Shown piece by piece: positions 1 through 9,046 of a DNA stretch of 64,000 nt (position 1 is its first letter; each line of letters opens with the position of its first letter). The DNA comes from Pseudomonas sp. PB101 (GTDB lineage: Bacteria > Pseudomonadota > Gammaproteobacteria > Pseudomonadales > Pseudomonadaceae). The notes beneath the pieces are model-generated. The model was not told the origin of the DNA, ran no database searches, and saw nothing but the letters and a program-made list of their open reading frames with translations. The position numbers were made by a program, and so were the translations under genes. The DNA lies in contig NZ_RWIR01000004.1 of NCBI RefSeq assembly GCF_009764265.1, positions 62,001-126,000 of the forward strand, given 5' to 3'.

Positions 1-1396
1 TCGCCGAGGTCAGCAGGAACAGAAACGCCGCCTGGCCGTTGGGTGTCGCCACGCTTGGCAGGTTGGTACCGGTGTTGATCGCAATGGCCAGCGTCTCGAA
101 ATGTTCGCGGGTCATCTCACCGGCCATGAATGCGCGCTTCACTTCGGTGATGTAAATGGTTGCCACGAATACGTTGTCGCTGATGGCGGACAAAAGGCCG
201 TTGGCAATGAACAGCATGCCTGGTTGTTGATCCGCCGGCAGCGTCAGTACCCAGTGGATCAGCGGGGAAAACAGTTGCTGGTCGTGAATCACCGCGACCA
301 CGGCAAAGAACACCACCAGCAAGGCGGTAAACGGCATGGCGTCCTTGAATGCAGTACCCAGGCGATGTTCGTCGGTAATCCCGGTAAACGCCGTGATCAA
401 CACGATCACCATCAAGCCGATCAAGCCCACTTCGGCGATGTGAAACGCCAGGCCGGCAATCAGAATCAATGCGGCAGCGCCTTGCACCAGGAGTGCGGCC
501 CGCTGGCGCGTGGTGCGTTCGGCATCGTCCTCGGCGGCGTAGTTGGCCAGTACCGCACGGACGTTATCCGGCAGCAGCGTGCCGTATCCGAACCAGCGCA
601 GCTTTTCCAGAAGGACGCACGTGACCAAGCCTGCCACCAGTACCGGCAGGGATACCGGCGCAACCTGGGTGAAGAACTCGGCGAAGTGCCACCCCATTTC
701 ATGGCCGATCAGCAGGTTCTGCGGTTCACCGACCAGCGTACAGACACCGCCCAGCGCGGTACCCACGGCACCGTGCATCAGCAGGCTGCGCAGAAAGGCG
801 CGGAACTGTTCGAGATCGCCCTGATGCAGGGTCGGCAGATGATTATCGTCGCTATATTCGCTGTCCTGGCGTGGATCGTTGCCCGAGGCGACCCGGTGAT
901 ACACCGAATAAAAGCCTACGCCGGCACTGATGATCACGGCGGTCACGGTCAGGGCATCAAGGAATGCCGACAGAAACGCCGACAAAAAGCAGAACATCAG
1001 GGACAGCGAGGCCTTGGAGCGAACCCCCAGCAGCAGGCGCGAGAACAGGTAGAGCAACAAGTCCTTCATGAAGTAGATGCCGGCGACCATGAACATCAAC
1101 AGCAGGATTACCGGGAAGTTGTGCAGCAACTCGTCATACAGCGCTTGGGGCGTGGTCATCTTCAACAGCAGGGCTTCAATCAACAGCAGTCCACCGGGCA
1201 TCAGCGGATAACACTTGAGTGCCATGGCCAGGGTGAAGATGAACTCCAGCACCAGCAACCAGCCAGCGGCCACCGGGCCGACAGTCCACAGGACCAGGGC
1301 ATTGAGAATCAGAAAGCCGACGATGCAGGCCTTGTACCAACGGGGCGAGTGCCCGAGAAAGTTGTGCGCGAACGCCTGGGCCATTGAACCGGACAT
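1..1396 (-). CDS. nhaB: Na+/H+ antiporter NhaB (3' end beyond window)
   Basis: Inner-membrane sodium/proton antiporter that exports Na+ in exchange for H+. About 465 codons are visible out of roughly 500 usual for the family, so only the C-terminal end is missing past base 1. The protein opens with M-S-G-S-M-A-Q-A-F and the hydrophobic run from LGHSPRWYK, followed by many membrane segments; motifs such as [18 protein letters not shown] and the late [14 protein letters not shown] stretch are characteristic of NhaB. The ATG at 1396 follows AAGGAGCAGCCG. The gene is transcribed leftward and the next gene downstream is not visible. Confidence 0.9.
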   Translation of the reverse strand, partial: MSGSMAQAFAHNFLGHSPRWYKACIVGFLILNALVLWTVGPVAAGWLLVLEFIFTLAMALKCYPLMPGGLLLIEALLLKMTTPQALYDELLHNFPVILLLMFMVAGIYFMKDLLLYLFSRLLLGVRSKASLSLMFCFLSAFLSAFLDALTVTAVIISAGVGFYSVYHRVASGNDPRQDSEYSDDNHLPTLHQGDLEQFRAFLRSLLMHGAVGTALGGVCTLVGEPQNLLIGHEMGWHFAEFFTQVAPVSLPVLVAGLVTCVLLEKLRWFGYGTLLPDNVRAVLANYAAEDDAERTTRQRAALLVQGAAALILIAGLAFHIAEVGLIGLMVIVLITAFTGITDEHRLGTAFKDAMPFTALLVVFFAVVAVIHDQQLFSPLIHWVLTLPADQQPGMLFIANGLLSAISDNVFVATIYITEVKRAFMAGEMTREHFETLAIAINTGTNLPSVATPNGQAAFLFLLTSA

Positions 1397-1474
1397 CGGC
1401 TGCTCCTTGTCTTGAGAAGCGCGCAAGTTGCCGCAAGCGCGCGAGAAGATCAAGCGCAAGAAAAATGCAGGTGT

Positions 1475-2764
1475 TCAGCCCTGATAGCGAGCGATGACCG
1501 CCTTGTAGTTTCCGTGGAGTGAATAGCCGCCCACGACGATATTTCCATCGGCCTGCGCGGCGACACAGGTGGCAGTATCCAGGCTGGGGCCGAGGCGGGT
1601 ACGCGTATAACCGCAGCCTGGGCCAAAGTGGCAATCGGGATGGCCGTCGGGCAGGTAGCGACCGAGAAGGAAGTCTGCTTCCACGCCGCCGATGGTTGCA
1701 CCCACCGTGAGCACACTGCCGTCGGGCTGCAGCTGCACGGCGGTCCACTGGCATCCGTTGTGACCGATCTCCAGCCGTTGCGGATGTCCGCCGTTGCAAT
1801 GATTGTCGGGGCGCCCGTTGCTGTGCATTTTGAATGTCAGGCACTGCATCGGCTCGCGACTGCTGCCAAAACACAAGACGTCGCCGTTGTTTTGCTGGAC
1901 CACCTGACTGACCCGGGCGCCATGGCCCTGCGCCTTGAACGTCAGGAATCCATCCACGGCAAAACTGTCGTCGAGGCGGCCGTCGGCGTGGTAACGCGCC
2001 AGCAAGCCTTCTTCAGGAAAGTTGATCGACCCTGCTACCAGAACCCGGCCGTCACTTTGTACCGTGAGGCTGCTGAGCCAGGTATTCATCAGCAGGTGCC
2101 GGACCACCACAAAGCCGCGGCCATTGAACGAGCAGTCCAGCGAGCCTTCGACATCCAGCCGTATCAACAGGCCCACGTGATCGGCCAGTTCGAAGTGATG
2201 GTTGGCCAGAACAAGGATCCGGCCGTCTGGCTGTACGTCCACATCGCAGGCTTCCGCGCCCGGCACTCCGGGGGGCAGCCAGACATCGCGCACGCCAAGG
2301 GACAGACCGCCCGGCAAGCGCACGACACGCCGGCCATTGTCGCCAAAGCCTTGAACCAGGCGACCCTCCTGATCGAACAATGCCAAGGCCGGGAGTGTGC
2401 GGTTGGCGTTTTCATAATGCAGGCCGGCCAACAGGATATTGCCGTCGGGCATGACCAGGACCTTGGCACCCATGGCCTCGAATCCCGGTTCGAATTGCCC
2501 GATGACGCTGCCTTGCCGGCCGAACGCGAGGTCTGCCGACCCGTCTTCCAACAATCGGGCCAGGCCAAAGCGGCTGCCGTCGGCCATACCGACCTTTGCC
2601 GCCACCAGCAAACGACCCTGGGCATCGATGGCGATGTCATTGGCCATGCTGGAAAGGCTGTCGGCGAAATACACCTGGGTTTTGCCGTGGGCGGCAAACG
2701 TCGTATCGAGAGTGCCGGCAGTGTCGTGGACGGTGGAGCAGGCAATGGCGGACTGGATTGACAT
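1475..2764 (-). CDS. delta-60 repeat protein
   Basis: Protein of 429 residues made almost entirely of repeats of about 50-60 residues, each carrying a pattern like DGRILVLAN or DGSVLTVGAT followed by a DxxFxxxG turn (for example LDDSFAVDGF, LDCSFNGRGF). This matches the delta-60 repeat family, thought to fold as beta-propeller-like blades; its biochemical role is unknown. No signal peptide or membrane segment is visible. A longer start at 2773 exists, but AAGGAG would then touch the ATG; with the ATG at 2764 the same AAGGAG is spaced 9 bases away, so 2764 is preferred. It stands alone between nhaB and a small hypothetical gene. Confidence 0.75.
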   Translation of the reverse strand: MSIQSAIACSTVHDTAGTLDTTFAAHGKTQVYFADSLSSMANDIAIDAQGRLLVAAKVGMADGSRFGLARLLEDGSADLAFGRQGSVIGQFEPGFEAMGAKVLVMPDGNILLAGLHYENANRTLPALALFDQEGRLVQGFGDNGRRVVRLPGGLSLGVRDVWLPPGVPGAEACDVDVQPDGRILVLANHHFELADHVGLLIRLDVEGSLDCSFNGRGFVVVRHLLMNTWLSSLTVQSDGRVLVAGSINFPEEGLLARYHADGRLDDSFAVDGFLTFKAQGHGARVSQVVQQNNGDVLCFGSSREPMQCLTFKMHSNGRPDNHCNGGHPQRLEIGHNGCQWTAVQLQPDGSVLTVGATIGGVEADFLLGRYLPDGHPDCHFGPGCGYTRTRLGPSLDTATCVAAQADGNIVVGGYSLHGNYKAVIARYQG

Positions 2765-3018
2765 GAACCGCATCTCCTTGCGAGTCGTCCTGATCCAGAA
2801 GTTTGGGTGGCGACTTTATAAGGAGGATATTCAATCCCTGAATGGGGAGATGCACAACTGTAAGAACTAACGGACGGAGAGTCGCTGTGTGCCACAACAG
2901 TGTCTTTTCGAACCAATGGCAAGCCTGCAAAGAATCCACTGCACAAAAGTTCAAACTAACGGGGCAATTAGTGTAGAGGGGCGAGAACGATCAGCCCAAC
3001 TAAATACAGGGGGAGGGC

Positions 3019-3042
3019 GCGGATTACCCCGGGGTAATCCGC
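3019..3042. repeat. perfect 24-bp palindrome
   Basis: Two 12-base arms, GCGGATTACCCC and its exact complement, meet without a spacer. It begins 7 bases past the stop codon of the 88-codon gene on the minus strand, so it may act as a terminator hairpin, but no T-tract follows in either direction. A protein-binding site is the alternative. Confidence 0.6.
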
Positions 3043-3049
3043 AAGACTA

Positions 3050-3316
3050 TTAATGCGGCATCGACCATGACTGCAATGTGTAACCTTCCTCGCTCAGTTC
3101 GGCGCGGGCCTGTTCCAGCAGCAGTTCAAGTTGCGCAGGATCGGAATAAGCGCTACTCGGGATCTGCTTGCGGCCAATGCTGGTGCTGGTGCGGTCGATA
3201 ACGGTCAGGCTCAGCTCGCCATTACCGTCTTGTGGAGCCCAGGCCACGCATTTGAATGGTTTAAATGCGCGGTCGGCAATCAGAAGTGCTTCGTTGATAC
3301 GCAGCGGGGCGTTCAT
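3050..3316 (-). CDS. conserved small hypothetical protein
   Basis: Encodes 88 residues, soluble and fairly acidic, with the internal motif TSTSIGRKQIPSSAYSDP and a C-terminal helix rich in Leu and Glu (LELLLEQARAEL). I do not recognise a named domain; the composition resembles small Pseudomonas-specific proteins. The ATG at 3316 is preceded by AGAGAAGACCCT, an acceptable ribosome-binding region. It appears to be monocistronic and is divergent from the sigma-54 activator gene at 3659. Confidence 0.6.
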   Translation of the reverse strand: MNAPLRINEALLIADRAFKPFKCVAWAPQDGNGELSLTVIDRTSTSIGRKQIPSSAYSDPAQLELLLEQARAELSEEGYTLQSWSMPH

Positions 3317-3658
3317 AGGGTCTTCTCTCTGTATGCCCAGTCAAGTGATGTGCCGTCGGTTGGGCTTACCGTTCGGCTGGTTACTTGTACTGATGCCCGC
3401 AACCCGGGGTTGGGTCACACACAATCAAAAGAAATTTCGACTTTATTTCATATGCCCGCAAATGAGCCCGGCATTGAAAGCTGAATGAAAGGAAAGAGTC
3501 GTTAGGTGACTATCAAATGCACTTCTTATAACTGGATGTATGACAACCCTATAGTCAAACGGTACAAGGATCCGTCAAGTTCTTGCTAACGTTACAGTCA
3601 GGTCCGCCAAATGACTGTTTTTAATAAATTTTCTTTATTTTGGCGCCAAGGAACAGTC
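3317..3658. other. intergenic region, 342 bp
   Basis: AT-rich in its second half and bounded by two divergent genes, so it should carry both promoters. A TATAGT hexamer at 3550-3555 could be a -10 for the rightward gene, but no good -35 is spaced correctly. No RNA gene or coding frame is evident. Confidence 0.4.
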
Positions 3659-4984
3659 ATGAGCGATGCACCTGCTTCACGACGTCTATTAGTGGTGGAC
3701 CCCTGCGACGATTGCTATCGTCTGCTCCCTGGATTGCGCTCTATCGGTTGGGACGTTGACAGCTGCACGCTGGAGCACGCCGCTGACCGAACCTGTGACG
3801 TCGGCTTGTTACGCCTGCAGCCGTTTCACCTTGAGCATCCGGACGCCGTCAAGGAATTGATCAGCCGCAGTGGCACCGAGTGGATTGCCGTACTCAATCA
3901 GGAAATGCTGCGACTGCAAAATGTCGGTGACTTTGTCTGTGAATGGTTTTTTGACTTCCATACCCTGCCATTCGATGTGGCCCGGGTTCAGGTAACGCTG
4001 GGCCGGGCATTCGGCATGGCGCGGTTACGTGGGCAGGGTACGGTCCATGTTGATCAGCCCGAGCACGAACTGCTGGGCGATAGCAAACCTGTGCGTGAAC
4101 TGCGAAAACTGTTGAGCAAACTGGCACCGACCGAATCTGCGGTGCTGATTCGCGGTGAAAGCGGCACCGGCAAGGAATTGGTCGCACGAACCCTGCATCG
4201 CCAGTCCCAGCGACACAGCAAACCCTTCATTGCGATCAACTGTGGTGCGATTCCCGAACATTTGATCCAGTCCGAGCTGTTCGGCCATGAGAAAGGTGCA
4301 TTTACCGGTGCGCACCAGCGCAAGATCGGACGGATAGAAGCCGCCAACGGCGGCACGCTGTTTCTTGACGAGATCGGTGACCTGCCACTGGAGTTGCAGG
4401 CCAATCTGCTGCGCTTCCTTCAGGAAAAACACATCGAGCGCATCGGTGGCAGCCAGCCGATCGCGGTGGATGTGCGGGTTCTGGCGGCGACGAATGTCGA
4501 CCTTGAAGCCGCCATCGAGAAGAAACGCTTTCGCGAAGACTTGTACTACCGCCTCAACGTCCTGCAGGTGGTGACCGTTCCGCTGCGCGAGCGCCATGGC
4601 GACTTGTCGATGCTGGCCAACCATTTCTCCCATTTCTATAGCCGTGAAACCGGGCGCCGCCCACGCAGTTTCAGCGAAGACGCCTTGATTGCCATGGGCA
4701 AGCACGACTGGCCAGGCAATGTGCGTGAACTGGCCAATCGTGTTCGTCGCGGCCTGGTGTTGGCCGAGGGCCGGCAGATCGAGGCGCGCGACCTGGGGCT
4801 GATCAGTCAGCACACGATCGCCGCGCCGATGGGCACCCTCGAAGAATACAAGACCCGGGCCGAGCGCCAGGCGTTGTGCGATGTATTGAACCGCCACAGC
4901 GATAATCTGAGTGTCGCCGCCAAGGTGTTGGGGGTGTCGCGTCCGACCTTCTACCGGTTGTTGCACAAGCACCAGATTCGTTGA
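3659..4984 (+). CDS. sigma-54-dependent enhancer-binding activator (FleQ/VpsR-like layout)
   Basis: Protein of 441 residues. Residues 1-120 resemble a receiver domain, but the usual phospho-acceptor Asp is replaced (CDVGLLRLQ), so phosphorylation is unlikely. Residues about 145-375 form the AAA+ domain, with Walker A GESGTGKE near residue 165, GAFTGA near 212 (the sigma-54 contact loop), Walker B GGTLFLDEIGD, and FREDLYYRLNV. A Fis-type helix-turn-helix lies at the C-terminus (LSVAAKVLGVSRPTFYRLL). An in-frame start at 3611 exists, but AAGGAA sits 6 bases before the ATG at 3659. The gene converges on the fap operon, which has a -24/-12 type promoter, so this protein is a plausible but unproven fap activator. 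Confidence 0.85.
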   Translation: MSDAPASRRLLVVDPCDDCYRLLPGLRSIGWDVDSCTLEHAADRTCDVGLLRLQPFHLEHPDAVKELISRSGTEWIAVLNQEMLRLQNVGDFVCEWFFDFHTLPFDVARVQVTLGRAFGMARLRGQGTVHVDQPEHELLGDSKPVRELRKLLSKLAPTESAVLIRGESGTGKELVARTLHRQSQRHSKPFIAINCGAIPEHLIQSELFGHEKGAFTGAHQRKIGRIEAANGGTLFLDEIGDLPLELQANLLRFLQEKHIERIGGSQPIAVDVRVLAATNVDLEAAIEKKRFREDLYYRLNVLQVVTVPLRERHGDLSMLANHFSHFYSRETGRRPRSFSEDALIAMGKHDWPGNVRELANRVRRGLVLAEGRQIEARDLGLISQHTIAAPMGTLEEYKTRAERQALCDVLNRHSDNLSVAAKVLGVSRPTFYRLLHKHQIR

Positions 4985-5030
4985 ACCCCAACTGCAAAAA
5001 AAAGGTTCCTCACACATTCCCGGGAAACCG

Positions 5031-5158
5031 CAGGAGCCGGCTTGCCGACGATGGACTGTAGGAGCCGGCTTGCTGGCGATAGGACTCAACTGCGCCGCGT
5101 TTATCCAGTCCATACGCGTTAGCGTTAACGACCATCGCCAGCAAGCCGGCTCCTACAA
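5031..5158. repeat. REP cluster (two direct, one inverted copy)
   Basis: Three copies of a GGAGCCGGCTTGC-type REP palindrome: two direct copies at about 5032-5054 and 5056-5081 and an inverted copy at 5131-5158. The last two form a REPIN-like pair. It lies between the convergent ends of the sigma-54 activator gene and the fap operon. Confidence 0.8.
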
Positions 5159-5209
5159 GAGGTCGCGTCCGAGTCGATAATGAGGGGCCTCCAAACCCGT
5201 GAAAGCCCC

Positions 5210-5245
5210 AAAAAACCGCGGCAATGCAAATTGCCGCGGTTTTTT
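5210..5245 (-). terminator. intrinsic terminator of the fap operon
   Basis: A 15-bp inverted repeat, AAAAAACCGCGGCAA and its complement, with a 6-base loop. The arms end in A and T tracts, so it can terminate from both sides. It lies just past the fapF stop codon and also faces the 3' end of the converging sigma-54 activator gene. Confidence 0.9.
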
Positions 5246-5253
5246 GCCTTGGG

Positions 5254-6576
5254 TCAGAAGTAGTAAGGGAATTTCAAACTGAACTGGAAGTCCGGGGCGT
5301 CGTCCGTCAAGCCGATGGACAGGTTGGGGACGATGGTCAGGTTGTTGGTGGCCGCAATGGTCATGCCGATGTTGAAGTAACCGGCGTTGGCATCGCTGGA
5401 CACCACCGATTGCCAATCCCCGCCATCTTCCTTGAGCTGGCTTTTGCGTTGCACCAGGTCTGAGACCGAAAACGACATGCTCATCTTTTCGTTCAGGGCA
5501 AACGCAATGCCGGCACCGATCTGGAAGCTGTCGCCGATGCGTACCTTGCCTGGCGTCTTGATCGCCGGGTTGGAGCTGATGTCGTCGAAAGACTCTTCCA
5601 GGTTGTGCGTGTAGGACAGGCTGCCGAACAGCACTGCCGGATCGAACGTCTTGACCAGAGAGATCCCCGGCGTAATCGACCAGACGCCGTTACCGGTCGG
5701 CAAGGACTCAGGCACGGCCAGGTTGGAGTTGGTGTCCACACGAACCAGCTTGATGCCGAACGGGTCTTTGCCGGTCGGTGCCTTGACGCGCAAGGTCAGC
5801 ACGGCATCGGGCGTGTTGGCCGATTCGTCGAGAAATTTGTAGGCGATCCCGAAATTGGCGTCACCAATCGCCGGGTCTTCCTTGATGGTGTCTTCGGTCG
5901 TGACGTTGGAGGAGCCGTTATTGCCGCCACCGGACTGGTACGTGGACTGGCGGTAGACCACCGGCACGTTCAGGTCGAACTGCCAGCGATTGTTGAAGTT
6001 GTAGCGGCCGGTGAGGTCCAGCGTCCAGGTGTCGGCCTTGATCCGGTCCAGGTTGATGGCGCCCAAAAAGATCGAGTCCAGGGCGAGAAAGCCGTTGAGG
6101 ACCAGTTGGCGGGTATCGTATCGGGAATAGGTTATCCCGGTTTCGACGCTGAACTTGCCGCCGCCGAAGAACCCGCTGGCCTCGTCATACAGGTTTGAAA
6201 CGCTTTGTGCCGGTTGTGAGTCATCGACCAGCGATTGACCATAAGAGCTGCCGCCGCCCCCGGCGGCCCCCCCTGAAGCCGCCGCGGCACCGGTGCCGGT
6301 GGCGACTGCCTGGTTGCCCTTCAGGTCCGCTGGCGACTTGACCAGGCGTTTGGGAGGGGGCGAAGAGGGCTGGTTTTCAACCTGGCGGACCCGTTGTTCC
6401 AGAACCGCCAGGGCTTTTTGCTGGACTTCGTAGCGCTGCTTCAATTCCAGAAGTTCTTGTTTGAGAGCCTCCATTTCCGGGTCAGTTGCTGCCTGCACCA
6501 TCGCCATCGGGAGTAGAGAGCACAAGCATATGACTGCACGCAGTGAAACCAATCGGTACATGAAAAAGCCGCCCAT
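5254..6576 (-). CDS. fapF: FapF, outer-membrane amyloid secretion pore
   Basis: Outer-membrane beta-barrel that exports Fap amyloid subunits. The 440-residue protein has a signal peptide (hydrophobic run ending VQA), a heptad-like coiled coil at about residues 32-70 ([20 protein letters not shown]), a low-complexity Gly/Ala linker, a short helical plug-like region, then amphipathic beta strands ending in FSLKFPYYF with a terminal aromatic, typical of outer-membrane barrels. Trimerisation through the coiled coil is known for the family. It is the last gene of the operon. An alternative ATG at 6561 would shorten the signal peptide; neither start has a strong ribosome site. Confidence 0.9.
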   Translation of the reverse strand: MGGFFMYRLVSLRAVICLCSLLPMAMVQAATDPEMEALKQELLELKQRYEVQQKALAVLEQRVRQVENQPSSPPPKRLVKSPADLKGNQAVATGTGAAAASGGAAGGGGSSYGQSLVDDSQPAQSVSNLYDEASGFFGGGKFSVETGITYSRYDTRQLVLNGFLALDSIFLGAINLDRIKADTWTLDLTGRYNFNNRWQFDLNVPVVYRQSTYQSGGGNNGSSNVTTEDTIKEDPAIGDANFGIAYKFLDESANTPDAVLTLRVKAPTGKDPFGIKLVRVDTNSNLAVPESLPTGNGVWSITPGISLVKTFDPAVLFGSLSYTHNLEESFDDISSNPAIKTPGKVRIGDSFQIGAGIAFALNEKMSMSFSVSDLVQRKSQLKEDGGDWQSVVSSDANAGYFNIGMTIAATNNLTIVPNLSIGLTDDAPDFQFSLKFPYYF

Positions 6577-6606
6577 TTGTGCCCAATGCTCGTGTCTCAG
6601 CGTAGC

Positions 6607-7362
6607 TCAATACCCCAAGGTCCGTAATGCAGCGAGTTGGTTCAGGTTGTAGCCCAATGCACCAGCACTCGGGCTTTTGTTGTCGAGCACGACGTTGAGT
6701 CGCGTCACGTTGTTGACCACATTGCTGTTGCCCAGCAACCGGGTGTTTTGCAGTAACCCGCCCTGGGCGACTTGCTGCAGGCTTGAGCCCTGGTTGTTGC
6801 TGGCGGTAATGGCCACTTGAACACCGCCGCCGGTCTCGGACACAGCGACACTGCCTGCAGCATTGCTGCCAGTGATGGTTTGACCGGCTGCCAGCGCCTC
6901 ACCCCGGCTCCGCACTGGCGCAGTGGCCGTGCTGGCCTCTTTGACGTTGATGGTGACCTTGTTGTTTGAGCTGTTGTCATCGCCAGCGGCCCGCGTGACC
7001 TGGGTGATGCCTTGAGAGGTGCTCAGTCCGGCGCCACCCGTTACATTACCGGTGCCCGAACCTGTACCCGAGTTGGGCGAACTGCCCTTACCGGAATGCT
7101 TGATGGTTGAAACATAAAACTCGGGCTTGACCGTTGCAGCTTGAAGTCGCATCGAGGTGGAGGCCCCGATCAGATCACCACTGGCGTTGCGCCAGGTACT
7201 GCTCATGACAACGCCGAAGCTGATGATCCGCCCCGGCATCACATACCGGCCACGCAATTCGGCCAGTTCCTGGTCCTTGATTTCGATGGGTCTGAACTCA
7301 TCAGCAAAACCTGAAGTGGTCGCTGCCAGACAGGTAGCGACCACCCAATACGAGGTTTTCAT
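6607..7362 (-). CDS. fapE: FapE, minor/extracellular amyloid component
   Basis: Encodes 251 residues with a clear signal peptide (MKTSYWVVATCLAATTSGFA). The N-terminal part after the signal (DQELAELRGRYVMPGRIISFGVVM) matches the pattern found in FapE proteins, and the rest is Ser/Gly/Asn-rich with VAQGGLLQNTRLLGNSNVVNN near the end. FapE is found with mature fibrils and is needed for proper secretion. Upstream in-frame ATGs at 7395 and 7380 exist, but a GGGAG site precedes the ATG at 7362 and the signal peptide begins there. The spacing to fapF is 30 bp. Confidence 0.85.
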   Translation of the reverse strand: MKTSYWVVATCLAATTSGFADEFRPIEIKDQELAELRGRYVMPGRIISFGVVMSSTWRNASGDLIGASTSMRLQAATVKPEFYVSTIKHSGKGSSPNSGTGSGTGNVTGGAGLSTSQGITQVTRAAGDDNSSNNKVTINVKEASTATAPVRSRGEALAAGQTITGSNAAGSVAVSETGGGVQVAITASNNQGSSLQQVAQGGLLQNTRLLGNSNVVNNVTRLNVVLDNKSPSAGALGYNLNQLAALRTLGY

Positions 7363-7406
7363 TTGCTGCTCCCGGAGCATCCTGCCCCCTGTCATCTTGT
7401 TGGCGA

Positions 7407-8087
7407 TTAAAAGAAATCGCTCTGTATGAAACCAAAATCCATCAATTCGGCATCCTTGACCGGGTTGAAGTTATCCAGCTTGTTCTTGGCTGTCAGCGGT
7501 TGCGGTGGACTGCGCAACGCATTGGTTTTGTCGTAACCCGGACCGATGATAGCGAAGATAATGCCATTCCATCCTTTGACGAAGTCATCATGGGTGTAGC
7601 GTTTGTGACCGAGTACCGGGTCGCCGATATAGACCCAGTTCCTGTCCGATCTCTGCAACACCACGAAGTGCTTGTAACCGCGAATTTCCATCAATACCAC
7701 CACCGGAATCGTCACGGCTTCGAGTTTTTCAGGCGGGATCCTGTAGCCCCGGGCGCGCATGCCGATGCCTTCTATGTAGCGCTTCATGTCCAGCATGGAA
7801 AAACCCTGGGTACGAACCAGCTCCTGGTCGGCGTACACCAGCATGCCTTTGATGACGTGCTCCTCATCGACGTCGAGCCAATAGGCCTGGCGCAGTATCG
7901 TCGCGAGGGCGGCGGCGCCGCAGCTGAAATCGGTTTTCTGTTCGACGATGTCGCTGAACTTGCGCTCACGCAAACTCTGTACGTGCTTGTACACCAGCAC
8001 GCCACCCGGCAGGGCGGCAACCGGCATCTGTGCAGCCTGGGTCAGGCCAGCCAGGCACAGCAGGGCGAAAAGGGCCGTCTTGCACAT
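7407..8087 (-). CDS. fapD: FapD, periplasmic C39-family cysteine protease
   Basis: A 226-residue secreted protein of the C39 peptidase family, thought to process Fap proteins during export. The signal peptide is MCKTALFALLCLAGLTQA. Catalytic features are visible: Gln and Cys in EQKTDFSCGAAALATIL, His in GYKHFVVLQ, and Asp in YIGDPVLGHKRY. The open frame extends to 8228 but that extension overlaps fapC and lacks a signal peptide, so 8087 is preferred. It lies between fapC and fapE. Confidence 0.9.
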   Translation of the reverse strand: MCKTALFALLCLAGLTQAAQMPVAALPGGVLVYKHVQSLRERKFSDIVEQKTDFSCGAAALATILRQAYWLDVDEEHVIKGMLVYADQELVRTQGFSMLDMKRYIEGIGMRARGYRIPPEKLEAVTIPVVVLMEIRGYKHFVVLQRSDRNWVYIGDPVLGHKRYTHDDFVKGWNGIIFAIIGPGYDKTNALRSPPQPLTAKNKLDNFNPVKDAELMDFGFIQSDFF

Positions 8088-8148
8088 GGACGATATGCCT
8101 TGAGACCGAAGAGAAGCACCGTCGCCGGAGCTTCCATGGCGATCTCGA

Positions 8149-8982
8149 TTATGGGCATGATTTGCAGCCCGCGGCGATGGACAGCGAGTTGCTCTGCTGG
8201 TTGCCGACGCCGGACGATATGTTGGCACCGCCGTTGCCGGAGAAGTTGTTCATCGAGCCCGTCATCGAAGCATTGTTGGTTACAGGGGGTCTCCAGCCTT
8301 CCGGCGTCGTCACTTGTTGAGTGGTTATGCCAGCCAGACCGAGTACACCCACGGGTACGAAATCAGTCCTGGCGTTGCCGTTGTTGCTGACCTTCAGCCC
8401 GGACGTGCTTTGGCTGGCCGCCGCCGCCGCTATGGCCACACGGCCGCCCGAAACGGCAATCGCCAGGTTGTTTTTCTGTTGGTTGAAGTCGCCGGTGGTC
8501 ACGTTGATGCCGATGTTGCCGGAACCGCTGTTGCCAGCGTTATTGAGCGTTGTGTTGTTGGTGCTGGAACGGTTCCTGGCGGTGTTGCCTGTGCTTTTCT
8601 GAGTCGCGCTGGAGACGGTGACTGCGGAGCCGAAGATGAAGGCTTCGTCGGCCGTGGCGAGGGCGGCGGCGTTGTCCTGTTGGTTGCCGTTACCGGCTGC
8701 AACGTTGGCGCCCATGTTGCCGTTGGCGTTGTTCAGGGAACTGTCGATTTTAGCGTCGTTTTGGGTGCCCCGGTTCACAGTCGCGCTGTCACTGCTTTCC
8801 TGCGAATCCAGTACGGCGGCCCCGGCGCCTCCGGTAATCTGCAGAATCTGATCCAGCGACGGGCCACCAGGCTGTTGGTTGCTGCCCTGTCCATTGCCCT
8901 GCACGGGATCAGCCTGGGCTGCGAGTGCCATCACTGCTGCCAGGGCGAAAGCGAGTGGTTTGAGAGCAGTTGTCGGGTTCAT
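8149..8982 (-). CDS. fapC: FapC, major functional amyloid subunit
   Basis: Main subunit of the extracellular Fap fibrils that stiffen biofilm. The 277-residue protein has a signal peptide ending AAQA and three imperfect repeats with the pattern N-G-N-x-G-x-N-V/I ... G-x-x-N-Q-Q-x-N: near residues 70-110 (NMGANVAAGNGNQQDN), 135-178 (NIGINVTTGDFNQQKNN) and 235-272 (NGGANISSGVGNQQSN). Linkers rich in Ala/Ser/Thr separate them. It ends in the CxxC motif GCKSCP, a conserved FapC feature. A GGAG ribosome site precedes the ATG at 8982. Confidence 0.95.
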   Translation of the reverse strand: MNPTTALKPLAFALAAVMALAAQADPVQGNGQGSNQQPGGPSLDQILQITGGAGAAVLDSQESSDSATVNRGTQNDAKIDSSLNNANGNMGANVAAGNGNQQDNAAALATADEAFIFGSAVTVSSATQKSTGNTARNRSSTNNTTLNNAGNSGSGNIGINVTTGDFNQQKNNLAIAVSGGRVAIAAAAASQSTSGLKVSNNGNARTDFVPVGVLGLAGITTQQVTTPEGWRPPVTNNASMTGSMNNFSGNGGANISSGVGNQQSNSLSIAAGCKSCP

Positions 8983-9046
8983 GGTGTTTCTCCGTGCTCA
9001 TTAGTTGATCAAGTGCTGGTACTTCCCCATTTGCACTGTATCGGGG

